Shown here one piece after another: positions 13,465 to 14,017 of a stretch of DNA of 14,017 nt (position 1 is the first letter of the stretch; each line of letters starts with the position of its first letter). The position numbers were made by a program, and so were the translations under genes. Location: assembly GCA_021296055.1 (NCBI GenBank), contig JAGWBE010000024.1, positions 1-14,017 of the forward strand. The letters are read 5' to 3'. The DNA comes from Dehalococcoidia bacterium (GTDB lineage: Bacteria; Chloroflexota; Dehalococcoidia; Lucifugimonadales; Australimonadaceae). Under the pieces are notes generated by a model. It had not been told where the DNA came from. It saw nothing but the letters and a program-made list of their open reading frames with translations, and did not search any database.

Positions 13465-14017
13465 ATGCTCAAAGGCATCTTCCGAAAACTCCGCGCTAAG
13501 CCTGACCTTCCTCCCCGCGAGGAAGGTGCTCCGCCCCCCGCAGAACCGACCGCCAAGTCGGCGGCGCCGTCCGAGCAGGACGCGCCGCCTCGCCGCCGCT
13601 CGCGCCGCGGCAACCGCCGCCGGGGCGACTCCGACCGCGCGGGCGCGACCCCGCAGGCGGCGACTCAAGCGCAGCAAGCCGACGCTCCATCAGCTCCGGC
13701 ACAGCCTCCGCGTTCGCGCGGTGCGGCGCGGCGCAACGGGAACGGACGCGCCAACGGCGCACGGGAAGACGAAGCGAGGTTCCCGCTTTCGCGGGAACGA
13801 CGGAATGGAGAGCGGGAAGGACGGGAAGAGGGGCAGGAACAACAAGAAAGGGAACGAGGGGGAGCGCCGCGCGAGCGGCCAGTGCGCCGCGTAGAGGCCG
13901 AGGAACACCGGGAAGAGGAGCGGGAACGGCCGCGCGAGCGCCCTGAGCGCCGGGGCGCCGTTGAGGCGCAGGGGCCGCAGCCGCGCACGGAGCGTTTCGG
14001 CGAGGCGATGGTGTCGC
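13465..14017 (+). CDS. Arg/Glu/Pro-rich disordered N-terminal region of an unidentified protein, truncated by the window end
   Basis: There are 184 codons without a stop from ATG 13465 to the window edge. The start MLKGIFRKLR is a short amphipathic basic segment. Residues 12-100 are rich in Pro, Ala, Gln and Arg, with the basic cluster RRRSRRGNRRR at 43-53. Residues 100-165 are an Arg/Glu-rich charged stretch (REEGQEQQERERGG, EERERPRERPERR). From about 174 (RTERFGEAMVS) a folded domain may begin, but too little is visible to name it. Such Arg-rich tails occur on RNA-processing enzymes such as RNase E/G or DEAD-box helicases; that is only a suggestion. Residues 105-111 are encoded by a REP-like palindrome. 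Other frames here are shadows: this frame has the promoter and the natural start. Confidence 0.65.
   Translation, partial: MLKGIFRKLRAKPDLPPREEGAPPPAEPTAKSAAPSEQDAPPRRRSRRGNRRRGDSDRAGATPQAATQAQQADAPSAPAQPPRSRGAARRNGNGRANGAREDEARFPLSRERRNGEREGREEGQEQQERERGGAPRERPVRRVEAEEHREEERERPRERPERRGAVEAQGPQPRTERFGEAMVS
13779..13798 (+). repeat. REP-like palindrome inside a coding sequence
   Basis: GTTCCCGC (13779-13786) and GCGGGAAC (13791-13798) form a perfect 8-bp stem around TTTC. The core TTCCCGC-TTTC-GCGGGAA is like a palindromic unit commonly seen dispersed between genes in many bacterial genomes. Here it is in frame within the disordered region of the last gene and encodes RFPLSRE. Confidence 0.6.

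Noticed and set aside
13445..13894. Plus-strand 149-codon frame and minus-strand frames over the last gene
   Set aside because: The frame from 13465 has a promoter, a sensible N-terminus and stays open to the window end; the others are Arg/Pro/Ala-rich shadows.

Overview
The window is GC-rich (by eye about two thirds G+C) and densely packed, with short intergenic gaps. Several traits suggest a Chloroflexota bacterium, possibly a Dehalococcoidia/SAR202-type lineage assembled from a metagenome: a Pro/Thr-repeat linker behind a lipoprotein signal, many small zinc-ribbon appendages, rseP next to ispG, and genes that look leaderless. This assignment is inference; no rRNA or phylogenetic marker was compared.

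Left part (1-6425, all minus strand). This is a complete peptide/nickel-type ABC importer operon, read from right to left: ATPase dppD (6271-5285), ATPase dppF (5265-4258), permease dppB (4205-3246), permease dppC (3233-2328) and a family 5 solute-binding lipoprotein (2216-411). A class V aminotransferase follows and runs off the left edge (340-1). Two tandem hairpins separate the permease block from the binding protein, and a poly-G/poly-C tract lies before the aminotransferase.

Middle part (6426-9576, minus strand). This holds a membrane-anchored PQQ-type beta-propeller with a cytoplasmic zinc ribbon, an alpha/beta hydrolase that seems to lack the usual catalytic His, and a phospholipase-D-like protein with a variant HKD motif and two zinc ribbons. 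The hydrolase and PLD genes each have an almost identical promoter (TTGACC, 17-18 bp, TACGAT). The PLD promoter sits so close to the ATG that the mRNA should be leaderless.

Right part (9671-14017). On the plus strand come rseP (site-2 protease), a DUF1801 protein and ispG (MEP isoprenoid pathway). A highly structured element that folds as a three-way junction precedes ispG. Beyond ispG is an island of clearly lower GC. It carries a small Cys-rich minus-strand gene whose 95-codon frame is interrupted by one in-frame TGA, which means either a selenoprotein candidate or a nonsense-mutated gene. The window ends in the start of a plus-strand gene for an Arg/Glu/Pro-rich disordered protein, apparently leaderless and carrying a REP-like palindrome inside its coding sequence. 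This gene and ispG share a 16-of-18-base promoter motif.

I see no tRNA, rRNA, CRISPR array or transposase, and no convincing intrinsic terminator.
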